Made by a program: the position numbers and the translations under genes. Source: Paractinoplanes pyxinae (GTDB lineage Bacteria; Actinomycetota; Actinomycetes; Mycobacteriales; Micromonosporaceae). From it: a DNA stretch of 64,000 nucleotides. The notes under the pieces were generated by a model. That model did no database searches. It saw only the letters and a program-made list of their open reading frames with translations, and was not told where the DNA came from. How positions within the stretch are numbered: the first letter of the stretch is position 1; each line of letters starts with the position of its first letter. Where the stretch lies: positions 186,001 to 250,000 of the forward strand of contig NZ_JAPNTZ010000008.1 of assembly GCF_026626335.1 (NCBI RefSeq), given 5' to 3'. Shown piece by piece: positions 42,214 through 50,800 of the stretch.

Positions 42214-42874
42214 GGTCGATGTCGGCGCCCCACTCGTCGAGGACGTCGCCGTGGCCCTCGGCGCGGACCAGGTCGACCACCGCCGGGAACAGCTCGACGG
42301 GGTGGGTAGCCACGTAGGCCGGCGCCAGCAGGTCGTTCCACGGGTCCGGCAGCGGATGGGTGGCCAGTTCCCACTCCAGGTACTTGTTGTACGGGCGCAG
42401 CCGGCCGTGCAGGGCGAACACCGTCGTCAGCAACCAGCCGACGCTCTCCTGCTCGTCGAGGGCGGCGGCCGCCGGGTGGCCGTCGCGGCGGCTCTTCACG
42501 GCCCGGTAGAGCTGGTTGACGTAGCCGTCCAACGCCTCGCGCGCCCACTCGCGAGCCTCCTCGGCGGTCGGGGTGGCCTGGCGCTCGACCAGGGCCGCGA
42601 CGCCACCGCGATCGAGCAGGACCTGCGCGCCGCGGAAGCCGTAGCGCGGCCACAGGACCGACGTGTCGGCCATCTGCCCGGCGGTGACGGCGGCGATGTC
42701 GAGCGTCCGTGTTCGCTCCCGAGGCCAGGCGCCGCTGTGGGCGGCGATGACGACCGTGATGTCGACGTCGGAGTGCTCGGTGGCCAGGCCGCGAGCGCGC
42801 GAGCCGGTGAGGACTACGCCGAGCACGTTCGGATCGGCGGTGGCCCGGGTCAGCAGGTCGTCGAGGTCTGACAC
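42191..42874 (-). CDS. Nucleotidyltransferase-domain protein (aminoglycoside-adenylyltransferase-like)
   Basis: A 227-aa protein. VVLTGSRARGLATEHSDVDI (about residues 20-39) is the nucleotidyltransferase GS-x8-11-DxD motif. The rest resembles resistance-type or MNT-type nucleotidyltransferases with a helical C-terminal domain (YVNQLYRAVKSRRDG). The GTG at 42874 starts just ahead of the fold. The start lies only 12 bp from that of the divergent beta-lactamase-fold gene. Substrate unknown; drug modification is one possibility. Confidence 0.8.
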   Translation of the reverse strand: MSDLDDLLTRATADPNVLGVVLTGSRARGLATEHSDVDITVVIAAHSGAWPRERTRTLDIAAVTAGQMADTSVLWPRYGFRGAQVLLDRGGVAALVERQATPTAEEAREWAREALDGYVNQLYRAVKSRRDGHPAAAALDEQESVGWLLTTVFALHGRLRPYNKYLEWELATHPLPDPWNDLLAPAYVATHPVELFPAVVDLVRAEGHGDVLDEWGADIDLIASRAA

Positions 42875-42886
42875 GACAATGATCGT

Positions 42887-43642
42887 ATGGACCTGCAGCC
42901 GGTTGTCGATCGAGTTGTCGCGGGCACGCCGGGGGTGCGCTGGTCGATCAGCGTGCCGGGGCGGGCCGAGCACGAGCCGGGGCGGCGGCTGCGGACGGCC
43001 AGCATCGGCAAGCTGCTGCTGTTGATCGAGGTCGCGCGGGGCATCGAGGACGGCTCGCTCGATCCGGGCGAATTGCTGAGCAAGGACCCGGCGCTGGCGG
43101 TGGCCGACTCCGGGTTGTGGCAGCACCTGGCGGTCGAGGCACTGCCCCTGACCGACGTGGCGGTGCTGATCGCGTCAGTGAGCGACAACTTCGCGACGAA
43201 TGTGATGCTGGCACGAGTCGGGTTGCCGGCTGTGCGGCTGGTGGCGGCTCGGCTGCACCTGCACGAGACGGAGCTGCTTGATTTCGTACGCAACAAGAGA
43301 GCAAGCCACCACCCGCCGACGCTATCGACGGGCGCCGCCGGCGAACTGGCGGGACTGATGCAGCACATCGCGCGCCGGACGCTGCTCACTCGCGCAGTTT
43401 CTGAGCGAATGGACACCTGGATGGCCACAAGTGTCGACTTGTCGATGGTCGCGTCCGGCTTCGGCGACGACCCGCTCGCCCACACCGCCACCGTTCGCAA
43501 CAAAACGGGCACCGACGACGGCATTCGCGCCGATGTCGGCTTTGTCGGTGATCAGGCGTACGCCGTGCTGGCCAACTACCCGGCCGGCGACACCTGGCTG
43601 GTCATGCGCGCCATGCGCGAAATCGGCGCCGCATTGTCGTAA
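42887..43642 (+). CDS. Class A beta-lactamase-fold serine hydrolase without signal peptide
   Basis: A 251-aa protein with the three catalytic motifs of class A beta-lactamases: SIGK (Ser39, Lys42), SDN (residues 99-101) and KTG (206-208). No signal peptide is visible and the fold begins near residue 15, whereas true class A enzymes act outside the membrane. The omega-loop glutamate could be the Glu of HLHETELLDF but is not certain. It may be a cytoplasmic amidase or esterase. The divergent nucleotidyltransferase gene is 12 bp away. Confidence 0.85.
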   Translation: MDLQPVVDRVVAGTPGVRWSISVPGRAEHEPGRRLRTASIGKLLLLIEVARGIEDGSLDPGELLSKDPALAVADSGLWQHLAVEALPLTDVAVLIASVSDNFATNVMLARVGLPAVRLVAARLHLHETELLDFVRNKRASHHPPTLSTGAAGELAGLMQHIARRTLLTRAVSERMDTWMATSVDLSMVASGFGDDPLAHTATVRNKTGTDDGIRADVGFVGDQAYAVLANYPAGDTWLVMRAMREIGAALS

Positions 43643-43706
43643 AGCCGCAGCATCCTGAGCTGTTCGGACAATGCCGAAACGGTCTCACAGGAGCAGAATG
43701 ACGGAC

Positions 43707-43743
43707 GGGACGGGTGCCTACCCCGCCAGGAGGCATCCGTCCC
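43707..43743. terminator. Hairpin terminator, first of two
   Basis: GGGACGGGTGCCT (43707-43719) pairs with AGGCATCCGTCCC (43731-43743) with one wobble around an 11-nt loop. It lies 64 bp past the beta-lactamase-fold gene and probably ends it. Confidence 0.6.
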
Positions 43744-43755
43744 CTTGGTTTCGGT

Positions 43756-43789
43756 GACGAAGGGCCGGGAGGGTTCCCGGCCCTTCGTC
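43756..43789. terminator. Perfect 15-bp hairpin terminator, second of two
   Basis: GACGAAGGGCCGGGA (43756-43770) and TCCCGGCCCTTCGTC (43775-43789) pair without a mismatch around GGGT. It lies 5 bp past the stop of the convergent beta-helix gene and must end it; it can act in both directions. Confidence 0.8.
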
Positions 43790-43794
43790 GTGTC

Positions 43795-45687
43795 CTACGG
43801 CGCGGGGTAGTCCGTGACGAAGACCGGCGCGCCGACCTTGGTCATGTCGGCCGCCTCGCCGACCCCGTTGACGACGTGGTTGATCACGCCGGCGCTGAGG
43901 TTGACGGTCATGATGTGGTGCAGCTTCACACCGGGCCGCTTCGGCACCTCGAAACCGTTCTCGGTGACGATCGACGGGTTGTTCTGGTTAAAGACGTAGA
44001 CCCCGGCCCCGTACAGGCTGTGGTTCTTGACCTTGTCCCCGACCTTGTACCCGGCGTAGCCCTTGACCTTGCCGTTCATCCAGTCCGCCTGGGTCGGCGG
44101 GTCGTACGGCAGTTCGTTCTGGTAGAGCACGGTGGTGCCCCTCTCGCCGTTCCAGACGGTGTTGTACTTCTGGAAGTGCTCGACGAAAAGACCCGTCGCG
44201 GTCACGTTGTCGCCGTTGATGACGGCGCCGTAGCGACCGGTGTTGGTGCGCCACCGCTGGGTGTCGCCGTTCACGCCCTCGGTGAAGCCCTCGACGCCGT
44301 GGTCACCGCGCCACACCCAGGTGTGGTCGATCAGCACGTTGTCGCTGTTCACCTCGAGCGCGGTGTCGACCTTGCCGATGTGCGGGCCGCCCACCCGGAA
44401 GTAGACGTCCGACAGCGTGGTCGGGTTCGCGGCCGAGCTGATGCCCAGCCCGTTCTTGTTGCCGACCTGCAGCAGGTTCTTCGACTCCTTGGTGCCGGCG
44501 TCGATCGTGACGCCCGCGACGATGACGCCGGGGACGTCGGCCACCTTGAGCGGCGTGGCCCCGTTGACCGCGGTCAGCGTGGCGTGGCCGATCCCGAGCA
44601 CGACCTGGTTCGGCCGCAGCACGTGGATGGTCTGATCGATGTTGTAGATGCCCGGCGTGAACAGCAGGTTCTTGCCGAGGAGCAGGTTCGCGTTGATCAG
44701 CCACTCGGGGTCGGACGGCTTCGCGACGAAGAAGTCGCTCAGCGGGATCGTCCGGCCGCTCGTGAGGTCCTCGTCCCAGCTGACACCGCTGGTGTTGCGG
44801 TGCGCGCTCGGCACGCGGACGGCGTACTTGCCCTTGGCGTCGACGAACAGGAAGGGCTTCTCCCGGCTCAGCGGGGTCTTCTCCAGGGTCGTGTACGGCG
44901 TGGCCGGGAAGTCCGCCTCGGAAGGGGCGCCCTCGACGCCGGCGAAGACCTGGTTCCAGACCGCGTTGGACCAGTTGCCGACCTTGCTGTTACGGGTGAG
45001 CCACTGCTGCTGCGAACCGTTGGTGACCGCGCCGAACTGCGAGTCGGCGATGAAGCCACCACTCGCGTACTGCGGGCCGGCCGTGCAGTAGTCCATCAGC
45101 GTGAAGCCGCCGTCGACGTTGAGCCGGCGCAGCGACACGGCCTGCGAGACGGCCCAGAAGTTGGCGCCGGCCCGGCACCCGTCCTGACCCGCTCCGTTGA
45201 CCTTGATGGACAGGTTCGACAGCGTGCGCCAGAAGTTGACCAGCGCGAGGCAGTTGCTCGTGCCGCCACCCTCGAGGCAGCGGTTGTAGACCTCGACCTT
45301 GCCGTTGATGACAACGTCGCTGGGCGAGGCGCCGAGGCCGGAGACCTCGGTGTAGTAACCGACCTTGATCTGCAGCGGCTGGGCGTCGGTGCCGTAGGTG
45401 CCCGGCTTGAACAGGAAGGCGTACCGGTTGGTGCCCATCTCGGCGTTGACCTGTTGCGCGTACGCCGCGTCGAGCTTCGCCTGAATCTCGGCGACGGGCG
45501 TGCTCGGGTCGAAAACAGTGACGTTGGCGCCGAAATTGGGCGTGGCCGCGGTGGCGGCCGGAATTGCGGTGGGGGCTGCGGCGGCGGGGACGCTGGTGAG
45601 CGCACCCACGGTGACCGTGGCGAGCGCTACGGCGAAGATCCGTCGCAGGTGCCGGCGACCGGACGGCCGCCCGGCGTTTGTCGTCAT
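43795..45687 (-). CDS. Secreted right-handed beta-helix protein
   Basis: A 630-aa exported protein. A twin-arginine-like basic start (RRHLRRIF) precedes a hydrophobic stretch and a cleavage region at VPAAAAP. The mature chain has the repetitive short strands of a parallel beta-helix (VVINGKVEVYNRC, GVIVAGVTIDAG, DNVLIDHTWVWRGDHG, NVTATGLFVEHF), similar to the fold of GH55-type glucanases and pectate-lyase-like proteins. No catalytic pair was assigned. It is probably a polysaccharide-active enzyme. A TTGACA box on the minus strand (45762-45757) is a weak promoter candidate. Confidence 0.75.
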   Translation of the reverse strand: MTTNAGRPSGRRHLRRIFAVALATVTVGALTSVPAAAAPTAIPAATAATPNFGANVTVFDPSTPVAEIQAKLDAAYAQQVNAEMGTNRYAFLFKPGTYGTDAQPLQIKVGYYTEVSGLGASPSDVVINGKVEVYNRCLEGGGTSNCLALVNFWRTLSNLSIKVNGAGQDGCRAGANFWAVSQAVSLRRLNVDGGFTLMDYCTAGPQYASGGFIADSQFGAVTNGSQQQWLTRNSKVGNWSNAVWNQVFAGVEGAPSEADFPATPYTTLEKTPLSREKPFLFVDAKGKYAVRVPSAHRNTSGVSWDEDLTSGRTIPLSDFFVAKPSDPEWLINANLLLGKNLLFTPGIYNIDQTIHVLRPNQVVLGIGHATLTAVNGATPLKVADVPGVIVAGVTIDAGTKESKNLLQVGNKNGLGISSAANPTTLSDVYFRVGGPHIGKVDTALEVNSDNVLIDHTWVWRGDHGVEGFTEGVNGDTQRWRTNTGRYGAVINGDNVTATGLFVEHFQKYNTVWNGERGTTVLYQNELPYDPPTQADWMNGKVKGYAGYKVGDKVKNHSLYGAGVYVFNQNNPSIVTENGFEVPKRPGVKLHHIMTVNLSAGVINHVVNGVGEAADMTKVGAPVFVTDYPAP

Positions 45688-45777
45688 GCGGGAAGGTCCC
45701 TTCCGTTAACGGGGGAGCAACAAACTGGATCACAGCAAGCAATAGACGCATCGACATGTCAAGAACTGGCGCGCACG

Positions 45778-47421
45778 TCAGGTGCGGCATTCGCACAGGC
45801 TTCGGACATCTCGCCGCGGTTCCGGAACGCACCTTGCCCGAATGGCCCTGCCGTACGGATGTTCGGCCGCCGGAACCGGTACCGGCGATCTGCCGGTACC
45901 GGTACCGGAAGCGCTTTCCCGCCGCCGGCGGAGGTGGTCACGCTCCGTGTCGGTCGGCGCCAGTTTCCCGGCGCGTTCGAACTCGGCCGCTGCTTCGGCT
46001 CGCCGGTCGAGGCGCAGCAGCATCTCGGCCCTCGCGGCCGGCAGCTGGTGGTTGCCGGGCAGGTCGAAGTCGAGCAGGGCGAGGGCGGCGGCCGGACCGT
46101 CGGTTTGTGCAATCGCGACTGCGCGATTGAGTCGCACTATGAGCGAGCCGCTCAGTTTCTCCAGCCGTTCGTACAAGACGACGATCGCCGGCCAGTCGGT
46201 GTTGTCCGTTTGCTGCGCGACTGAGTGCTGGGCGGCGATCAGTGCTTGAAGGCGATAGGGGCCGGCGGGTGCCGGCGGTTCGAGCAAGGTGAGCGCTTCG
46301 GCGATCTCGACGGCGTCCCATTGCGTACGGTCCTGGTCCGCGAGCAGCACAAGCCGGCCATCGCGGCGCCGCGCATGCCGCCGCGAGTGCTGCAGCAACA
46401 TGAGCGCCAACAGCCCAGCCACTTCGGCGTCGTCGGGCATCAGGTCACGCAGAAGCCGCCCGATGCGAATCGCCTCGAAGGCCACCTCGTCCCGGTACGA
46501 CCGGTACCCCTCAGTGAAGAGCAGGTAGATCACCGCAGCGGCGCCGGCCGCCCGCTCCGGCAGCTCAGCCGCCCGCGGCACAGCGAGCGGGATGCCGGCG
46601 GTCTGAATCTTGCGCTTGGCCCGGGTGATGCGGGCGGCCATGGTCGGCTCGCTGACGAGAAACAGCCGGGCGATCTCAGGGACGGTCAAGCCGGCCACGA
46701 ATCGCAGGGTGAGGGCCACTTGCGCTTCAAGGCCGAGCGCCGGGTGGCAGCACGCGAACAGCAACTGCAGGGAGTCGTCAGGGGCGGACGCTTTCTTGCG
46801 CTTACCGTCGGACGCTCCATTGCGCTTCCCGTCGGACGCCGCTTCGCACCTCTCGACAGGCACACTCTCGTGCGCTACGGCCGCTCTTTTGCGCTCCTCG
46901 GCGGCCACTCCCTCGCGCGCATCGGCCGCCCTTTCCCGCTTCCCGGCGGCCACTCGCTTACGCGAATCGGCCTCCCCATCGAGCGCTCCGGCCACCTCTT
47001 TGCGCTTCCCGTCGGACGCCGCTTCGCGCCTCTCGACAGGCACACTCTCGTGCGCTACGGCCGCTCTTTTGCGCTCCTCGCCGGCCAACCCCTCGCGCGC
47101 ATCGGGCGCCCCTTCGCTCGGCCAAGGGTGTGGGGAGCCGGCTGGGAGCAGCGGGGGTGCTTCCTCGGGGGTGATCAGCAGCGGGAGGTAGCGGCGCAGG
47201 GTTTCGTCGCGGCGTCGGCGGTCGATGGCTCGGCGGCGGGCGACCGAGAGCAGCCAGGCGGCGGGGCGGCGCGGGACGCCCTCGCCGGGCCACTGGCGGG
47301 TGGCGGCGGCGAAGGCGTCCTGCAGCGCGTCCTCGGCCAGGTCGAAGCTGCGCAGCTCGGCCACGAGGGTGGCCAGCAGCGGCCCCCGGTGCTCGCGGAA
47401 CGCAGCCTCGACGGCGGTCAC
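45778..47421 (-). CDS. ECF42-type RNA polymerase sigma factor with repeat-expanded linker
   Basis: A 547-aa sigma factor; relatives are near 400-430 aa. Region 2 is about residues 3-75 (FDLAEDALQDAFAAA, RPAAWLLSVARRRAID) and region 4 about 215-265 (LTVPEIARLFLVSEPTMAARI). A TPR-like C-terminal domain (AEIAEALTLL, GPYRLQALIAAQHS) is typical of ECF42. Between regions 2 and 4 lies an insert of about 110 Lys/Arg/Glu/Ala-rich residues, two copies of a 60-aa unit encoded by a 180-bp DNA repeat. The C-terminal tail after LRRR is also unusual (SGTGTGRSPVPVP). The GTG at 47421 overlaps the YCII stop (GTGA), the standard ECF42-YCII pairing. Confidence 0.88.
   Translation of the reverse strand: MTAVEAAFREHRGPLLATLVAELRSFDLAEDALQDAFAAATRQWPGEGVPRRPAAWLLSVARRRAIDRRRRDETLRRYLPLLITPEEAPPLLPAGSPHPWPSEGAPDAREGLAGEERKRAAVAHESVPVERREAASDGKRKEVAGALDGEADSRKRVAAGKRERAADAREGVAAEERKRAAVAHESVPVERCEAASDGKRNGASDGKRKKASAPDDSLQLLFACCHPALGLEAQVALTLRFVAGLTVPEIARLFLVSEPTMAARITRAKRKIQTAGIPLAVPRAAELPERAAGAAAVIYLLFTEGYRSYRDEVAFEAIRIGRLLRDLMPDDAEVAGLLALMLLQHSRRHARRRDGRLVLLADQDRTQWDAVEIAEALTLLEPPAPAGPYRLQALIAAQHSVAQQTDNTDWPAIVVLYERLEKLSGSLIVRLNRAVAIAQTDGPAAALALLDFDLPGNHQLPAARAEMLLRLDRRAEAAAEFERAGKLAPTDTERDHLRRRRESASGTGTGRSPVPVPAAEHPYGRAIRARCVPEPRRDVRSLCECRT
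45875..45903 (-). other. Strong stem-loop near the 3' end of the sigma gene
   Basis: ACCGGTACCGG (45875-45885) pairs perfectly with CCGGTACCGGT (45893-45903) around a 7-nt loop. It is built of GGTACC units and encodes the GTGTG...PVPVP tail. It may be an intragenic terminator or a recent small expansion. Confidence 0.5.
46821..47115. repeat. 180-bp direct repeat inside the sigma-factor linker
   Basis: The block TGCGCTTCCCGTCGGACGCC at 46821 recurs at 47001. About 110 bp are nearly identical between the copies, and the rest of the period is filled with degenerate sub-repeats. The period is a multiple of three, so the reading frame is preserved. Confidence 0.85.
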
Positions 47422-47756
47422 TCGAAGGCCACCACCGGGCGGACCTCGACGATGTCGCCCAGTTCGGCGAGGGCTCGGCCGAACTCGAGCGCCTCGTCCA
47501 GGTCGCGCGCCTCGACCAGGTAGAAGCCGCCCAACTGCTCGGCCGTCTCGGCGTACGGGCCGTCGGTCAGCAAGCCACCCGAACGGATGGTTGTGGCCGT
47601 GTCGGTGAGCGCGAGTTCCTCCCCGCCGCGGTCGGCGTTGCGCTCTTTCAGCAGCGCGGCGAACCGGCCGTGGGCCTCGTAGGCCTGGCGCCGCTGCTCC
47701 TCGTCGGCCTCGGCCCAGTTCTTCTCGACCTGGTAGATCAGCAGTGCGTACTTCAT
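47418..47756 (-). CDS. YCII-family protein (DGPF domain)
   Basis: A 112-aa protein. MKYALLIYQVEKNW, LLTDGPYAETAEQLGGFYLV and ARDLDEALEFGRAL are the standard blocks of the YCII/DGPF family, a ferredoxin-like fold found next to ECF42 sigma genes. ATG 47756 has GGGAGG just upstream. It is the first gene of the pair and is coupled to the sigma gene. It may provide the sensory input, but its biochemistry is not established. Confidence 0.92.
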   Translation of the reverse strand: MKYALLIYQVEKNWAEADEEQRRQAYEAHGRFAALLKERNADRGGEELALTDTATTIRSGGLLTDGPYAETAEQLGGFYLVEARDLDEALEFGRALAELGDIVEVRPVVAFE

Positions 47757-47856
47757 GCGTACCTCCCGCACTCATCATGGATGTCATCCGGTCGTCGCAC
47801 GACGTCCGGCGAAATCGACAATGTGAGGCGATCAGTCCGACCCTTAGCCTGACCGC

Positions 47857-50800
47857 ATGCGTTTCCGGTTGCTGGGTCCCCTCGAAGTGCGGACCGTCGA
47901 CGGAACGCCGGCCGATCCAGGAGGGCCGAAGCCGCGCGCCCTGCTCACCCTGCTGCTCAGCGAGGCCGGCCGGGTCGTGAGTGTCGACCGGGTGATGGCC
48001 GCGCTGTGGGGCGACAACCCGCCGCCCGGAGCAACCGGCACGGTCCAGTCGTACGTCTCCCAGCTGCGCCGCCTGCTCGGCAAGAACCTGATCGTCACCC
48101 GCTCCCCCGGCTACCTGGCCGACGTCGACCCGGCCGATATCGACCTGCTCCGCCTGCCCGCGCTGCTCGACGAGGCAGCCGAGCTCGACCCGGCCCATCG
48201 TCCGACACCGCCCCGACCCGATGACCTGCACGCGGCGGCCAAGCTGCTAACCGAGGCCGTCGACCTGTGGCGCGGCGAGCCGTTGGCCGACCTGCCCGAC
48301 GATCCGCAGGTGGTGGCCGCCCGCAGCCGTCTGGCCGAGTTGCACCTGCTGGCCCGCCACCGCCGCGCCGCCTGCTGGATCGAGCTGGGCCGCACCGCCG
48401 AGGCCATCACCGAACTGGAAGGCCTGGTCGCCGAGCACCCCCTCCGCGAGGAGTTGTGGGCGGAGCTGATCAAAGCTCTCTACCGCGCCGGACGCCAGGC
48501 CGACGCCCTGAACGCCTACCGCCGATGCGCCCAGATCCTGGCCGACGAACTGGGCATCGACCCCAGCCCCAACCTCCGCGCCCTGGAAACTGCGGTCCTA
48601 CGCCAAGACAGGGCCATGAGCGAGCGCGCAACGAACGAACACTTTCTGAGCGAACGTGCAACTCATGACAAGGTGCCGAGCGAGCGTGCAAGAAGCGCAG
48701 CCGGTGAACACTCGTTGAGCGAACGCACAGCCGACGACCTCGACATGAGCAGCAATGCGACTACTGCGCGCATGGCAGTCGAGCGATCGTTGAGCGAACG
48801 TGCGACAAGCGACAACGCCGCGCACAACAGTGCGGCAAATGAGCGTTCGACGAGCGAACGTGCAACGAGCGACAATATCGCGCACGACAGTGCGGCAAGT
48901 GAGCGCTCGGTGAGCGAACGTGCAACGAGCGACAACGCCGCGTACCACGGTGCGGCAAGTGAGCGCTCGATGGGCGAACATGCAGCAAGCGACAACGCCG
49001 CGCACAACAATGCGGCGAGTGAGCGCTCGGTGGGCGAACGTGCAACGAGCGACAACATCGCGCACAACCGTGCGGCCAGCGAGCGTTCGGTGGGCGAACG
49101 TGCAACGAGCGACAACATCGCGCACAACCGTGCGGCCAGCGAGCGTTCGGTGGGCGAACGTACAACGAGCGACAACATCGCGCACAACCCTGCGGCCAGC
49201 GAGCGTTCGGCGAGCGAACGTGCAACAAGCGGCCGTTTGATCGGTGAGCGGGCGCTCGTGGGGCGGCGGGCTGAGCAAAGCCGGCTGCGGGCTGCTCTCG
49301 GGGAGGTGACGAGGGGCAGCGGGGCGGTCATCGTGCTCGAGGGTGAGGCGGGGATCGGCAAGACGCGGCTTGCGGAGGCTGCGGCGGCCATGGCGGGGGC
49401 TCAGGGCTGGCGGTCGGTGTGGAGCCGGTGCGCGGACGACGCGGGGGTGCCGGCGCTTTGGCCGTGGCTGCAGGTGCTCGAAAGGCTGGACGGTGGCGGG
49501 CTGCACGGGGCGGCCGACGGGGATCCGACGTTTGCTCTGTTCGACGAGCTGCGTCGGCGGCTGGCTGGGGCAGCTTCGGCCACTCCCCTTCTGATCGTGC
49601 TCGACGATGTGCAGGCGGCCGATGCGACGTCGCTGGCCCTGCTTGCGCTGCTGGCCCGTCACCTTGAGGGTGTCCGGCTGCTGGTGGTGCTGACCGTGCG
49701 GACCGTCGGTGAGGAGCTGCCGGGTGAGGTGGTGGACTGCCTGGCGGCGCTCGCGCGGGAGCCGCGCGCTCAGCGGATTCAGTTGACCGGTCTCACGCCG
49801 GGCGATGTGCGCGAACTGATCGGTGGGTCGGACGAACTTGCGCGCATCGTGCATGAGCGAACAGACGGCAACCCGTTCTTCGCCGGGGAGCTGACGGCGC
49901 TGGTCGAGGCTGAGGGCCGGGTTGACGGGCTGCCTCCGTCCGTACGCGATGTGCTGGACCGCCGCCTGGCCCGGTTGCCCGCCGAAACTGTCGCTTTGTT
50001 GCGGTTGGCGGCGGTGATCGGACGCGACGCCGACCTGCCGCTGCTCGAAACGGCGTCGGGGCTCGACGCCGAGCAGGTGATCACCGAGCTGGAGCCGGCG
50101 GTGGCGAGCCGGGTTCTGCGCTTCGACGAGACGGCCTGGCGCTGGCGGTTCAGTCATGCGCTCGTCCAGGAGACGCTGCTGGCGGGGCTTAGCCGGATCG
50201 CCGCGGCCCGGCTGCACGCGCGCGTCGCACAGGCCCTTAGCGGCGCCGCCGCGGTCGATCGGCTGGCCCACCACTATTTCCAGGCGGTGCCCGTTACCGG
50301 CGCCGAGCCCGCCCGGCGGTACGCGATCGAGGCCGCGGCGGCCGCCCGTGACCAGCACGCGCACGCCGAGGCGGCCACCCAGACCCGGCGGGCTCTGGCG
50401 CTGCTCGGGCCGGACGACACCGAGCGGCATCGGCTGCTCGTGGCGCTCGGAGACGACCTGCTGCGCGCGGGGCGGCTCAACGAGGCCCAAGAGGTCGTCG
50501 CCGAGGCGATTGCGGTGGCCCGGCGGCTTGGTGATCGGGACAAGCTCGCCGCCGCCGCCAGCGTGTGGGGCGGCGTCACGTTGTGGAACTGGCGTGCGTA
50601 CGGCGTCGTCGACGAAAGCCTGGTGGCGCTGCTCGAAGAACTGGCCGAGTCGGCCGGCGAGCAGGACCCGGCTCTGCGGGCCCGGCTGCTCGGCACGCTC
50701 GGGGTCGAACTCGCCTACAGCGCCACGCGACGGGCGGACAGCGTCGCTTCGGCCGAACGAGCGGTCGAAGTTGCACGTTCGCTCAACGATCCTGCACTCC

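Noticed and set aside
43714..46224. An 836-codon plus-strand open frame opposite the beta-helix gene
   Set aside because: Valine- and arginine-rich shadow composition without domains; the minus-strand gene has a signal peptide and family-like blocks.
48781..49232. CRISPR array
   Set aside because: Units are contiguous 60-bp repeats without unique spacers, keep a reading frame, and there are no cas genes.
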